Assembly (NCBI RefSeq): GCF_028453695.1
Contig: NC_135780.1
Coordinates: 2,542,001-2,606,000 of the forward strand
Direction of reading: 5' to 3'
DNA from: Augochlora pura
Taxonomy: Eukaryota > Arthropoda > Insecta > Hymenoptera > Halictidae
Length of the DNA: 64,000 bases
Shown here: one piece after another, positions 12,201 to 24,149 of the stretch
How the letters are laid out: every line of letters starts with the position of its first letter
Numbering within the stretch: the first letter of the stretch is position 1
Position numbers and translations under genes: made by a program
The notes under the pieces: model-generated
Told to the model about the DNA's origin: nothing
What the model saw: the letters and a program-made list of their open reading frames with translations, nothing else
Databases searched by the model: none

Positions 12201-12440
12201 TTAACGCATCCCGTGCCACGTGTACCATCGATGGTACATAACACACAGTACACAAAAATAGATTATAACAAATCTAGAATTAAAGAATTAATTTCCACCA
12301 CAAGAATAGATCGTAATGAATTTGTTTTATTATTATATACAATTATTAATAATTACAGATAATATAGCTAGTTTTAGTGAGAGAACAAATGACTAGAGTG
12401 AAGGAGTCGAGTAAAAATAGCTCGGCATAGAACGTGTTAA
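12201..12440. mobile_element. Diverged TTAA element of the CACGTTGAATGCC type
   Basis: TTAA at 12201-12204 and 12437-12440. The ends CGCATCCCGTGCCACG and CACGTTCTATGCCGAG differ mainly by transitions, as expected for an old CACGTTGAATGCCACG repeat. It carries a perfect 18-bp palindrome, TGTACCATCGATGGTACA, at 12221-12238, in the usual subterminal position. Confidence 0.65.
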
Positions 12441-12665
12441 ATACTCAAGTAAATTAAATTCTGTATTTCGATTATATACCGCATTAAATTTTGATTTTCG
12501 AACTAATAATATTATTAAATCAACATTTTCTGGCAGTGAACTATTGCATCAAATTTGAAAACAAAATTGAAAGATTTTATCATGTTATTTCCACCGTTCA
12601 ATTTACAAACCGTCAGATTTTCCCTTTTTACCCTTTTTACTTTTTTACCCTTAACCGTCGGAATT

Positions 12666-12913
12666 TTAACCCTTTGCACCCCAGTAGTGACTCTGAGACA
12701 CCACTAGAATTGTTGCAGAACGTTCCAAAATAATTTTTATATTATGAAACATTTGATTTCAAAAATTATTAAAAGTATCACCGTTGTTGCACGAGTTACA
12801 AGATTCAATTTCGTATGCATAAAATACATTTTGTCATATAAAATAGAAATGCTATATGTCGGAGAACTTGTTTTAGAATTACAATTAAAATGGCTTCGTG
12901 TGCAAAGGGTTAA
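12666..12913. mobile_element. TTAA element, CCCTTTGCAC terminal repeats
   Basis: TTAA at 12666-12669 and 12910-12913, with perfect 10-bp ends CCCTTTGCAC/GTGCAAAGGG. The subterminal inverted repeat is TAGTG..CACTA. The interior matches the element at 10471-10721. Confidence 0.82.
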
Positions 12914-13329
12914 TTTTCATCAATTGCACGCAGTTTTATTTCCACTTGTATTTTATATATCTCGTATATCTTATGAAACACCTGGGGTTGCCTGTGACGT
13001 CTTTGTCTACCTGGGTATCTCACCCAGAGAGTCAGACAGATATCCGAGTATCTCATAAGTAAGAGCTCTATTTCCTGCCCCTATTCGTGCTCCGGACGAT
13101 TCGGAGAGCGTTTGATATCGCGAAAGAGAATATTCGTTCAAGATAATCACTTTGAAACGCGACTCTCCGTTTCGAAAAACGATGGGACGAACGAAATGAG
13201 CAGGAAATCCTTACTCGGCTCGTAAAGGGCGCGGAGGTTTCCCAAAGGAAAAACAGGGTAATCTCGTCAGCCGTCGAAATTAGCGCGGGAAACACTTTTC
13301 TAGCGGACTCTCGAGAGTACCGGTCACAT

Positions 13330-13374
13330 TTTCTCCCTCTCCCTCTCTCTCCCCCTCTCTCTCTCTCTCTCTCT
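13330..13374. repeat. CT microsatellite
   Basis: CTCCCTCTCCCTCTCT followed by pure CT. Confidence 0.93.
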
Positions 13375-13861
13375 GTGCTCTTTTTTTCGGGAAAAGCCTC
13401 CGCCATCCGGAAGTTATTCCTCTTTTTCATCTCCATCCAGTGACTTCCGTTCCGGCGGGGGTTATCGTTTGATCGATGAAAGAGTTAAGAGGGGCGAGGG
13501 CAGAGCGGGGGGAGGGGTGGGGGTTGGGGAGGTGTGGGCCGGGCCTCGGCCCGGGGGTGGAAAACCCGGGGGGGTGAGGGCGTGATAAAGGGAGGCCGAC
13601 GGAGAATAGAAAGAAAATAGAGGAACGGAAAGGGAGAAATATAGGGAAAATGATCTATAGAACGCTGAGCAAAGTAGATCCCGATAACAAAGGACGCTCC
13701 GATAAGCCGCCGGATGAGATTGAACCCGGGGACAAAAAACGTCCAACCTCTGACCGCTGCAAATTTGTTACTTAAACCGGCCTGTGCGCGGCTAGAGTCG
13801 ATTCAACCGCTACGCGCGAGCATCGATTCATCGGCCCGGATTGTTCTACATTACCTTCTCG

Positions 13862-13945
13862 CGACCAACAAATACTAATACTACGACCAACAAATACTAA
13901 CATTACGACCAACAAATACTAACATTACGACCAACAAACACTAAT
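13862..13945. repeat. 22-bp tandem repeat, about 4 copies
   Basis: CGACCAACAAATACTAACATTA repeated at 13862, 13884, 13906 and 13928. Confidence 0.93.
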
Positions 13946-14176
13946 TAAAATAATTGCTAAAGCAAATGCCGTGTTTTGTTGCGAAGGAAAGAAAATCGTG
14001 TTGAAAATGAATGTCAAGAAATCGTATTCTATCGGCACTTCGATCATCTACGAATAGAGCTCCCGACGAATAGAGCTTCTATTTGATACAACAGTACCTC
14101 CTTCATTAGTTATAGCAAAATAGTGTCCGCAAATTCCTTTGGGATTCTTGAAATTCCTGAGACTTTCAGCGACTTG

Positions 14177-14378
14177 TTAACACATTGAATGCTACACCAG
14201 CGACCACAAAAGTCGCGTAGAATTAAAGCATTCCACAAAATCAATATAAAATTGAAAAATCGTGCTGTAACGTGAGAACAACGTTATCATCGTTCTCGCG
14301 TCTCGCGTTTCGTATAAAATTCCGAAGATACGATCCGTTAGCGTAAAAATACGTGCGACGTGTCTGCCAAAATGTTAA
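14177..14378. mobile_element. Possible TTAA element, ends weak
   Basis: The left end is TTAA then CACATTGAATGCTACACC, like the CACGTTGAATGCCACG type. It is followed by the inverted repeat GCGAC-cacaaaa-GTCGC. The only candidate right end (TTAA 14375-14378) matches the left end poorly, so the boundary is uncertain. Confidence 0.4.
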
Positions 14379-14828
14379 AGTAAACACTTCGTTAACGATC
14401 TACGAGAACAAGATCCGAAACGAATCGAACAACATTCCGAGGAGAACAAAGAATTTCTTAATCTACTTCTGAAAGAACTGCATTTCGCGTATCTGACACG
14501 CGCCGTTTCACTCGAGGGAAATAGGAGACCGACGGCGAGGCAGAATGGAATAAATTCTGACGCGAAGACTCGACTCGTTTCCTGATCGAAGTTTCGCAGT
14601 TTCCGTGCAACAAATTTATTTTTACAGTCGCTAAACTATTGTGCAACCGGGCGACTATGGCGCTCTGAATGGATGGTCTGTGTCGCAGCCGGCGATTCCG
14701 CATAGCGATAAGTGTCCTCGGATGGGTTAATTTTAGTGTCGCGCCGGAAAAAAGGATAAAAATACTGTAAAATCATGGTTTCGCAAACGGCGGCCGGTAA
14801 ACAAGGTCTCTGCGCGGTCGAGGTACAA

Positions 14829-14910
14829 GGAGAGAGCGCGCGCGAGAGAGAGAGAGAGCGAGAGGAATAGAGAGAGAAACAGACAGATAGAGAGAGAGAG
14901 AGAGAGAGAA
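14829..14910. repeat. GA microsatellite with CG interruptions
   Basis: Two GA tracts separated by a CGCGCG insert and AGACAGATAG. Confidence 0.95.
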
Positions 14911-14989
14911 GCGTCGGCGTCCCGATGCATCGCTTTTGTGACGCGTTCGATTCGCGCCGCTGCGCTGGGAAATCACAACGCAACGATTC

Positions 14990-15800
14990 GGAAACGTTTC
15001 ATGTTACCCGGCTGGCAGCGGATTTAGATTCCTTCGAATCACAACGCGTTAGACTTCTTGGCGTTTGAAGTAACGATTTGTTGATCTCCGCAGCTTCGGA
15101 TCGCAACGCGTTGTGATCGGCCGACGCTTTTAGACAAGACAGGCCCGTGCTTTCCAGACGCTGGGGAATTACATTGTCTCGGTTTCCCGCGGTTACCGGC
15201 TTCAAGACGTGTTGATCGCTCTGCCATTCGAATCACAACGGCCTGATTCTCAAAGCCCGGGATCACAACGCGTCGATTGTCCGAGCTCCGTGTTGCGACT
15301 TCTTCGCTCTCGACGAGTAAGAGTTCGCTGCGTCGATTCTCAGACTTCAAAGTCGCAATGCATTGGGTCTCGCCGCTGGGAATCGCAATAATTCGCGTCG
15401 TTGTGCCAAGGATTCGAATTTTATTTCTTAGAAGCATTGTTGTCCGTAATATTTTAACTCTTCGGTTTGGGAGTTAATGTATTCTTGCCATAAGTTTTAC
15501 CAGATCGCAACTAACGGATTTTTAGCGCCGAGAGTCACAGAAAGTCGCTTGTGCAAGAAACTGCAAAGACTCCCAGCCTCGAAATTCTATCCATTTCCAT
15601 TAGAAATATTTTGCATCATAAATCACAGATTCTCAGCGCTGAGACTCGAAATCAAAGCATTTCCAAGCTGAGAACTGATTTTTAAAACCATCCCGACCAA
15701 ATCAACTCTCAGCTTTGAAAATAAGCTTCCTTCGATTCCGAAGCTTCCGTATCACAGCTGACAGAGTCTCAGCGCTGCAAGTCGGAAAGTATCGCATTCC
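14990..15800. repeat. Degenerate tandem array with TCACAACGCG-type units
   Basis: Recurring blocks such as TCGAATCACAACGCGTTAGA, ATCGCAACGCGTTG, GATCACAACGCGTCGATT and GTCTCAGCGCTGMRAGTCG, about 35-50 bp apart with heavy drift. Both strands stay open over long stretches because of the repeat structure, not because it is coding. Confidence 0.65.
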
Positions 15801-16103
15801 CAAACCCCGGACTCCAAGCATACGACCTTCGTACCGTTCCAAATCCCATTAACCGAATAGCGCGCGCGCTGGAAATCTGAGCGTTCCGTTGTAAATTAAT
15901 CCCGCAACAAGCCAGTGATCCGGCTCCGCGATGTATCGGGACGCGACACGCAGCGCGTGGTAGCGTTGCAGCGTCGCAGCGTCGCATCGTTGCGAGTGTC
16001 GCGTCGCCGAGCTTGCAGCTGCAGCGGCTCGTCGCCGCGGAACCGGGTGACAGCGTGCGCGACCACTAAAAATAAGGGCGAACGTAGAGGTTTTGAAACT
16101 CAC

Positions 16104-16244
16104 TGAAGCTAGCCGCTGGCTGAGCATGATCCGCGGCCGTGGCTGCGGACGGAGGGGTGTAGCTGCTGCAGTAGTACGGCGGGTGCTCTATTTTGATCGC
16201 GTTTATTTGAGGCTGCATGTCGCTGAGGTCATGCAGTATGGACG
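16104..16244 (-). CDS. NfI: NfI exon D: Pro/Ala/Ser-rich region with a possible SUMO site
   Basis: 141-bp open exon, phase 1 to 1. It is bounded by gtgtgtctggtttcag and TTCA followed by GTGAGTTT, both strong splice sites. With the G from exon C it reads A-SILHDLSDMQPQINAIKIEH, then PPYYCSSYTPPSAATAADHA and QPAASF. The other two frames are interrupted or fit the phases less well. I assign it to NfI because it is the first minus-strand exon downstream of exon C, its phase fits exactly, and its composition suits the NFI transactivation region. The sequence itself is not strongly conserved with vertebrate NFI. AIKIEH contains a canonical hydrophobic-K-x-E sumoylation consensus. The intron to exon C is 9251 bp. 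Confidence 0.82.
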
Positions 16245-16318
16245 CTGAAACCAGACACACATTAGCGGTTACGGATCCTCGCGCGTTCGTACGTCATCCG
16301 GCTCCTCCTCGTCGTCCT

Positions 16319-16383
16319 CTTCGAAGTCGTCGCAGTCGTCGCAGTCGTCGTGCCCGTCGCCGTGGCCGTCGTCATCGTCGTCT
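16319..16383. repeat. CGT trinucleotide tract near NfI exon D
   Basis: TCGTCGCAGTCGTCG and CGTCATCGTCG repeats, 75 bp upstream of the exon D acceptor. Poly-Asp on the minus strand is not a coding claim. Confidence 0.88.
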
Positions 16384-16661
16384 TTTAGTACGCGCTCGCG
16401 TCGCGGTCCCGATTCCCCCGTGGAAATCGCACTTCCGCGCGGTTCGCACCGAGAAAGCTTCCCCATCCCTTCGCAATTCTTTCCGCCAAACTTTTCCAAC
16501 CCCAACCCCCCCTCCCCTATGAAAACTTTCCGAACCGCGGCTCTATACTCGAACTAGCGACGGATCGTTGGCTAGCGATTTCTCCGAAGCTGGTTTAGAT
16601 AGAGTTCTGTTGAGGCCTGAGAGCTGATCGAAGGAAACGGGAAGCTTCGATGCAACGCGGT

Positions 16662-16938
16662 TCAACGCTAGAATTACAGAACCCTGAGCACGATATCGTG
16701 GCCATGACAAGATTAGATTTGCTCATAGTTCGTATAATTTCAATTATAATGCTGCAGAGGCTGTCGTATCTGAACATTTATTTCTAGAATATTCTGTTGT
16801 CTAACCATTGCCTTATTTAAATACATAATCGCCCAATAGAATTAAATTATTTGAGAATAGATCGTTCCGATATTAGGATATTTTAAGAATAAATGTTCGT
16901 ACAAGATATTCGATACTGTCCGATAATTCTAGCGTTAA
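16662..16938. mobile_element. TTAA element, CGCTAGAATTA terminal repeats
   Basis: The left end is TCAA then CGCTAGAATTACAG. The right end, reverse-complemented, is TTAA then CGCTAGAATTATCG. The first 11 bases are identical. A perfect 12-bp palindrome, CACGATATCGTG, lies at 16689-16700. The left target site has mutated from TTAA to TCAA. Confidence 0.7.
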
Positions 16939-16973
16939 AACTTACTAAACTAGTAGCTCGGACACACTGTTCT

Positions 16974-17181
16974 CCAACCCCTTGCACTGGAATAACGAGT
17001 CAGACTTTGGCCATGAAGATTTCAAACACTGAATACAAATATTACTTATTTCCTCGAAATTTAAATTAAACTTGATCGAAATTTAAGAGAAAAAAACGCC
17101 TGGTTTAATCGGGGAAAGGTTTAAGGCGAACGAAACGCTAATGAACGCAGTCGTGAATGAAATTGCGGTGCAAGGGGTTGA
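16974..17181. mobile_element. TTAA-type element, CCCCTTGCAC terminal repeats, decayed target site
   Basis: The ends are CCCCTTGCAC and GTGCAAGGGG, perfect over 10 bp. The flanks CCAA and TTGA are one or two changes from TTAA. It shares the ATAACGAGTCAGACT block with the element at 6769 and lies only 35 bp from the element 16662-16938. Confidence 0.7.
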
Positions 17182-17827
17182 GAGAAGGATCCGTTCGGAA
17201 AAAAAAAACCGTTCGCGAAATCGAAAGCGACTCTCCAGCCTTGTCGCGGGGAACGATCTTGGGCGAACAGCGTCGGTCCTGGTGAGGGATCGGTTAATTA
17301 ATCGCCGGCCGGCCATTAGAATACGCTCCAGTTACACGTTCCGCTGAATCAGCGGCCCCGTAAAATAATAGGATTCCAGTTTGTCGCAGTTGGCGACGCG
17401 TAAATATAGGGATCCACCGTGCACGACGGTCAACGACCAATTAGGTTGAGCTAGTGCCGTAGAATTTGCATCCTGTGTAAGCAACTCGCTCGTAAACCCT
17501 GCGTCCTCTCTGCTAGAGACACTCCGGGGATCGCGAGACCTCACGACGCGAGGGCTGTCCACCGAGCGACCCCCCCCTTCCCCTTCTCGTCCTCCCTTCA
17601 ACCTTCCCTGCCGGCCTACCGGCCAACCCTCTCCTCGAGCCGCCTCCAACCCCACCCCCCCCCCTCTCCCCAGAAATATCTTCCTGACTTCTTTGGCCCG
17701 CCAGTAATTTACGCGGCAACGACGATTGTATTTCTCGCGGACCGGTCTAGTAATTTTATGTCCGGAATGGTGGCAGCGGCCCGAGAAACTATTCCGTTTC
17801 CGTGACGGGTAATTTAAATTCTCGCCA

Positions 17828-17865
<38 letters not shown>
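17828..17865 (+). repeat. 38-base G homopolymer
   Basis: Uninterrupted G run on the plus strand (C run in the NfI transcript). Such long runs are often length-unstable in cells and unreliable in sequencing. Confidence 0.95.
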
Positions 17866-20316
17866 CGAGCGCGGAACGATCGTCCCTGAAAGACAAAGGG
17901 CTGACTTTGCGGAGACATAACCCCGGAATAGAGGAAAATATATACACGCGGATCGTTTCGTTTTTCTTTCTCTCGCCTTTTTCTTTTTTTGGAGACCTTG
18001 GACATCGGCCGCGCGGAGACATTGTTCTCGAGCACGGCGCTCGAAAAGTTATTTCAACCCCTTCTTCGTTGTCGAGGCGATGTTTTGGAATTTTATGCGA
18101 TCGAGTGTTCGCGGTACTCTTCGAGTTTCAACGCGACGACTCTGACAAAAATTACTATAAAGGTCGCATGAAAATAGGACAATCGGTTTTATAATTAAAT
18201 TGCAGATTTTATACATTTGAAATTGACCAGTTACAACTTAAAATAGCGTAAAAATTAAAAGCATCGTCGAAGTAATATTTTCAGCTGATTAAAGAACGAA
18301 TTAGCTGTTTGGTATCTATTCCTTGAAATTGCTGCAGACAATTTTTATTCTCCGTAAAATCCGCAGTCAATTCATAATGTAATAATAGGGGAGGCGACAT
18401 TTACTATGGAAATTACTTATGTAATAATCTCGCAGATGCAAACCAATTTTGAGTCACCTCATAGACTGCTCTAAAAATCGTAAAAATTTTACTTTACTGC
18501 TAAAAAAATAAATAACCGAGGTGGCGTCGAAGTTTTCCTCCTTCAAAGACAAAGTAACTACACACGTTACATTTCTGCCTATACTAAATTTCCTCGTGCT
18601 TAACAAACGGCTAGAAGTTTGAGTTTGGTACCAGCGAAAGCGGATCATTTCAATATACATGTACGTTCGATACATCGAAGGAATAATATAGTAAAGGTTG
18701 AAAACAGTCTAAAACAATCCACCCGTTTCAGAGATTAGATAATTCCAAAGGATCCAAGGGATCGCTACCGTTCGCGACCGATTGTCTAAGACAAGTTCCG
18801 TTCCCCGCGCGGAACTTCGGAAATTAGGAGAACTCGAGCGGAAAGAAGAGAGAAGCGCAGAATTCCTGCGGATCGATCGATTCCTCGAAGACGATCGAAT
18901 GCAGAACCGAGAACCGTAGCACCGTCCGCGGATTCCTGGAAAGAAGATCGTAGGAGGGGGGAGGGGGGTGGTCGGAACAATGCGGGGGTTGATTCTGTAA
19001 GACAGAAGTACGCGAGAACGGAAGGAAACGGCGTTCTTGCCGGTGGCTTCGAAAGATCGAGGCCCGCCCCGGAGCTAGAGAGGAAAAAACGACAGACTGG
19101 AAATTCCTAACCCCGATACATCTGAAAGGGAAAGAATTATCGTCTGAAAGGCTGTCCGTTCCAGGATCATCGATAGAAAAAAAGAAAAAGAGAAAAAAAG
19201 AAGACAAATAAGACGGCGAGAGCATTGTCGAAAGATTCAATTGGGGGAAGCGGTTTTGTCCTCGATCCCGAGGCCCGGCCGAGCCCCGTCGCCGAGGTCC
19301 CAATTACAGAATTAGTTCGAAAACCGGTCTCGGCGGGAGCACACGGATATTTATTCGGCTCGACGGAGTTCTAACCGGGTTCCGGATGCTGACGCGGATC
19401 CATCGTGGTACAGGTGCGCCCTCGGCCGTTCGCCGCTCTTCTTTTTCCAACGTTTTTTCAACCGCCGCCGCCCCGCCGCCCCGCCCCCGCCACCGCCCAT
19501 CCACTTTTTCCCTTCCGCTCCGACGGATCCGGCCCGCGTCCCCATCCCCCCAGAAAATGGCTTTGATACGATTCCCGAATCGCAATTCCTTTCGGCGAGG
19601 GTGATGTTTTGAAATGGTCGATCAATTTGTACGTTTCGTTCTTTTTTTTCTCGCGGACCGGCCTCGTCATTTTCTGCGGCCGCGGTGCATCCCGGGGAAA
19701 TGCGCTGCGGAACGGGTTAATGATCGTCGCGTACCGTGCTTCGATACCGGAAACAGTTCGATGCCTTTCTGCGAGATCATTTAGTAATTTCACACGAGAA
19801 ATCAAAGACCGGGGAGGAGATAGATTAATATATCTATATTGTACGAATATACTACGCGAAATATTTAACGAAATATATAGGACTGTTTCTAGCGATCGTC
19901 GAAAACACGTGAAACCATATTCAGAAATTTAGGAAGTCATTTCCCAGGTTTTATAGATCTTACAAAGTTTACTATATAATTTTATTTCCATAATTAGAAG
20001 AACTGTAATTGTATTTCTTTAATTTGTAATGCTTTTATTCGGTTGCGAAAGTTGCAGGTTAAATTTTATGTATCTTTTGCGACTTGAAACAATTTTAACT
20101 GTATATTTAGTACAATTTTTCCGACTGGCAGTATTCCGATTTAGTCTGAGAAAGTGCATTTATACACATCAAATAACACATTTATAAATCTAGAAATTGA
20201 TAATATAAAAATTCTTTTGGATTCTCCATTCGAGTGCTAAGGGTTAAAATACAAGGAAAATTATTGTGAGGGCACAGTATGCAAGGGGTGGCATTTGAAG
20301 AAGAGTCCGTCGTGCC

Positions 20317-20565
20317 TTAACCTTTTAGATACTACACGCCACTATAGTGGCTTTCGCGAATGGCTCGTGCTTTACTCAATTGTTTTATTATTTATTAAAG
20401 CAAACAATTCAAGTGAAATTGTGTATATACAATATATTAAGAAAAGAATATATGTTATTAGTACTATATGCAGATATCCGGAAAAAATATATATTAAGAG
20501 AAAATCGTAATTTAGTTACGAAAAACTTTATTTGCGAAAAAATCCTGCCGTATCTAAAAGGTTAA
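20317..20565. mobile_element. TTAA element, CCTTTTAGATAC terminal repeats
   Basis: TTAA at 20317-20320 and 20562-20565, with perfect 12-bp terminal repeats CCTTTTAGATAC. A perfect 14-bp palindrome, GCCACTATAGTGGC, lies at 20338-20351. The length of 249 bp matches the other families although the sequence differs. Confidence 0.87.
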
Positions 20566-20643
20566 AATGAAATTTCGATGGTCCACAGGTTCTAATTCTG
20601 GCCGTACGTGCCGTTTTCCAACCCCCCTTTCGAATTCCATAAC

Positions 20644-20644
<1 letters not shown>

Positions 20645-20679
<35 letters not shown>
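20645..20679. repeat. GA microsatellite
   Basis: AGAGAGAAAGAGAGAGAGAG-type tract. Confidence 0.95.
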
Positions 20680-20682
<3 letters not shown>

Positions 20683-21078
20683 CAGCCCCCTCGGGGTGGT
20701 GTGCAGCAGCAGCGTGTTTCTATTATGGCCCGTCTTGCACGTCACGCCACCGACAGGATATTCTTCTCTATTTCACATCATCCAGGGCCGCGCGCGTCCC
20801 CGCGGAAATTGCACCCCTTTTTATCCGGAGCTCTACGTGGCTCCGAACATCGGCCGGAAAAAAAGCCCCGGAAAATACCGGGCGCGCGGCACACACCCAC
20901 CCTGCGGGCCTCTCTTCCACCCTTTTCCCTCGGTTCCCCCGCGCGCGCGCGCGCGCTCGCATGCACACATGCAACGTGCCGCCGCCGTTGCGCCCCGTGC
21001 ACACGGCCGCCGTTTTCCCCGTACGTGTGTCACGTCGCATTGTTGACAAAAAAGAAAAAAAAATAGAGGAGAAAGGAG

Positions 21079-21143
21079 AGCGAGCGAGCGAGTCGGAGAA
21101 ATAGAGAGAGCGAGAGAGAGAGAGAGAGGGAGAGAGAGCGAGG
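21079..21143. repeat. GA microsatellite
   Basis: GAGCGAGCGAG followed by GAGAGAGA runs. Confidence 0.93.
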
Positions 21144-21580
21144 GGGCGGATGGCGGCCGGGAACGGAAAAAATTCGTCGAAAATCGCGCACGGCGGCGCC
21201 GGGCCGGTGATTCAGGAATTTTTATTCTGCGAGAGGGACACTCTCTCTCGGCCGGCGACCAGGAACTTTGCGAGAATCTCCGGGAAAATTCGGTGGCGGG
21301 TTGGGGGCGGGGGGGGGTGGGGGGGGGGAGGAGGGTGGCGGCTGAATACGGATGGTTAACCCTCTGCGAGGCGGCTCCATAGCTCGAGGAGAGCCGTGAT
21401 GGAAAAACGTCGGCCCCCGATCGCGGAGAAATTGTTTCCGAACGAGGAGCCGGGCCACCCTTTCTCCCTAGACCGACCTGAAAATTCCCTAGGCTCTCTA
21501 GAGAAAATTGTGGAAACGCGGGAGAACGAGGGTGCGAAGCGAAGTCGCACCCCCGCCGCTCGGGACGCGGATGAACTGGT

Positions 21581-21771
21581 TTAACACTTTGCAGACGAGT
21601 GGCGACGCTAAAGCACTATTAAAAATTGTATTCTATCATGATTAAAAATGATTAAATTATTTATTTTTAACTTAGAACTGCTGTAGGAGCCGCAAGACTT
21701 AAAATAACAGATCAGAAAAACTATCGTGGACTTTGAAATCTTTTAAAATGAATTCGTCTGTAAAGAGTTAA
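21581..21771. mobile_element. TTAA element, CACTTTGCAGACGA terminal repeats
   Basis: TTAA at 21581-21584 and 21768-21771. The ends are CACTTTGCAGACGA and, reverse-complemented, CTCTTTACAGACGA. A short subterminal block GTGGCGACGC resembles that of the 10471 family. 191 bp. Confidence 0.75.
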
Positions 21772-23257
21772 AACGAAGCCACCGCAAAATATCCGTATAC
21801 GTGTATTTAACATATTCATTTAGAATATTTATTTAGCAAAAATATTTCATAAAATACGTCGTCGGAATGGATAATCAACGAATGGAAAGCGACCGTTTAA
21901 AATAACTTTAAGCGCGACAATCTAACTTGTCGCCGCGAAGAAAGAAATCCCAACCCCCGTCGCGAAATGAGTTGTCGGAAATTGAATTTCCCGGTTAACA
22001 GGTTAAAGTTCCCGATCCCTCGAAGTTCGCGAGACTTTCGGAGCGGAATCGCGACGGGGACGGGGCAAGGAGTGAGTCCCGATGAATTTTTGAGGTCGCG
22101 GTTTAGATTGGATCGAGTCGTACCCGAAATGTGAAATATGAAAGGCCGGCTGAGAGATTCTAATCAAGATGAAGAACCCGCTAGCTCCCTCGGCGAGCAC
22201 TTAGCCGAAAGTTATGGCGCTGGTAAACAAGCTGGAGGACGTGCCACGAGTAGAGACGCTCCCGAGCAATTCACTTAACCAAGGATCATCGTGTACCCAT
22301 AAAACGGACCGGCGCACGGACCCGTGTTTATGGGGACCTTCCCTCATCGCGATGGTTGCCGCGCGGCCATAGAGTCTCGTCGTTACCAGGTGGACCCCTT
22401 TACGAGGAGCATTGACTTGGATCGTTTATTAACCCTCGCAGGGCGACATGTCAATGGTCGGTGTCTCAAGTCGTCGTTTGATTATTCCAGCCTAGTCGAT
22501 TAAATAAAATAAATAGCCGTTCAGTTAACCAAACAGAAGGCATTAGAATAATGTAAGAATCATGTCCCAATAATTTTAATGTGTGGAGGATATTAAAAAG
22601 AGAAATACAGTGGCAACTGTATGGGTAAAGACACTTGAGAAACTGTATAACTTTTTCTAAAACTGGATTAAATGATTCAAATTTGTTTTTGGCGACGCAC
22701 TAAGATCTTTGGACAGCAACAAATACAGTCTAGATTGATAATTCTAAATTCGATAATAATCCGTCAGGAAATCCCTTTCAGGGAAACGCGCAGCAATGAA
22801 ATACGAAAGCTGAGGAAGAACCGAGGAAGAAGAAGAAGAAGAACGAAGAAACGAGATGAGGAAACAGCTTGGAATCGATGCGACCACCCTCGTAAGGTAT
22901 ACACGCGAGGCTGCCTAAGTCAGCGATGCTCTCAGCGGAGCAGCATTCTGTGCTAAAAAGAGGGAAGAAATTAAGAAATGACGTGGGAATCGAGATGCAA
23001 GGATCGGACGGTGCGGGTAGGACGCAGCCGGGTCGGGCCGAGAGGAGGACACGGCGGCTGCGGGAAGGTTGCGGGACCGGGAGGGGGATGGGGATGGGAG
23101 AGGACGCGGAGACGCGGAGACTCGGGAGAAAGAGAGGCTGCGAGGCTCTCTCAGCAGTCTCTGAGGCCGTGAGCATTGTTCCCCGTCTATTAATACACCG
23201 GGTTGCATACTAATCTCCTGCCACGGTGACGCGGAGGGGATTACAGGGGAATGGGAG

Positions 23258-23372
23258 GATGGCAAAAGGAGGAGGAGGAGGAGGAGAAGGGTGGTGGTGG
23301 CGAACGGGGGTCGGGAGAACGAGGCGGAAGGAGGGAGGAAGAGGAAGAGGAGGAGGAGGAGGAGGAGATGCA
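23258..23372. repeat. GGA trinucleotide tract
   Basis: Two GGAGGAGGA runs separated by GGTGGTGGCG; encodes poly-Glu or poly-Gly only as a translation artefact. Confidence 0.9.
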
Positions 23373-24149
23373 TACGTCGAGGCTCGCGCCGCTTCTCGAT
23401 ACGCGCTCCCCTGCCCTATTATTCCATTTAGTGGCGATGCACGCGTGCCACGATCCTCGCTCCCTCCCCGTTCCTAAAGGAGATCGGCTTAAAACCTGAT
23501 CTCTAGCATAGATACATCGGGCCGAGCCCGCGATGCTATTGGGAAACGATATTTCTCCGGCTGGAATTACCGGAAATAGTAAATGCCGGCGAATACGCGA
23601 GGAGCAACGCGGACGCGCCGCGCCGCGCCGCTCGCACCTGATCTGCTCTCTCCGCTCGGAGATTAGGGCCGACCGACGGGATTAGGATCGGCCAGGGGAG
23701 CCAATTACTGTGCCGTGTTGGCGGACTTCGGTAGTTTTCACTACTGAAAGCGACTTCGGCAATTTCACTGACGTTTTTTCAATGGTTAAAAGCAAATTCC
23801 AGAGATTTTTCTGCCGACATTAATTTTACCATGGAACAAACGATTTTAAATAGAATGAAGGCCCAAGCTGTACTGACGTGAACGAGACACTTCTTTTTAG
23901 GACAAGATAACTGATTTTGAATTTTAACATTCGAAAAATCGGTTCTTTTATTAGAAGAATGCGTAGCGTCAATTTTCTCGTACGTTTACTTGCTCTACTT
24001 TAAATTTCTTGAAAAGTGCTTCTTGGACTCAAGTGAACTGATACAGGCTAGAGATACCGCGTGATTGTTATACATGATATAGTTACGAACCAAGTACAAT
24101 TTAATTACACATAGATTCACAATTTTTGAAATAATGTCTCATTCGTGGC

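Larger units (their letters stand above)
10119..16103 (-). other. NfI: NfI intron D-E (about 6 kb)
   Basis: Contains a degenerate array built on TCACAACGCG-like units (about 14990-15800), 22-bp minisatellite 13862-13945, GA tract 14829-14910, a 22-C run 11348-11369, and TTAA elements at 10471, 12201, 12666 and possibly 14177. No coding signal recognised. Confidence 0.8.
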
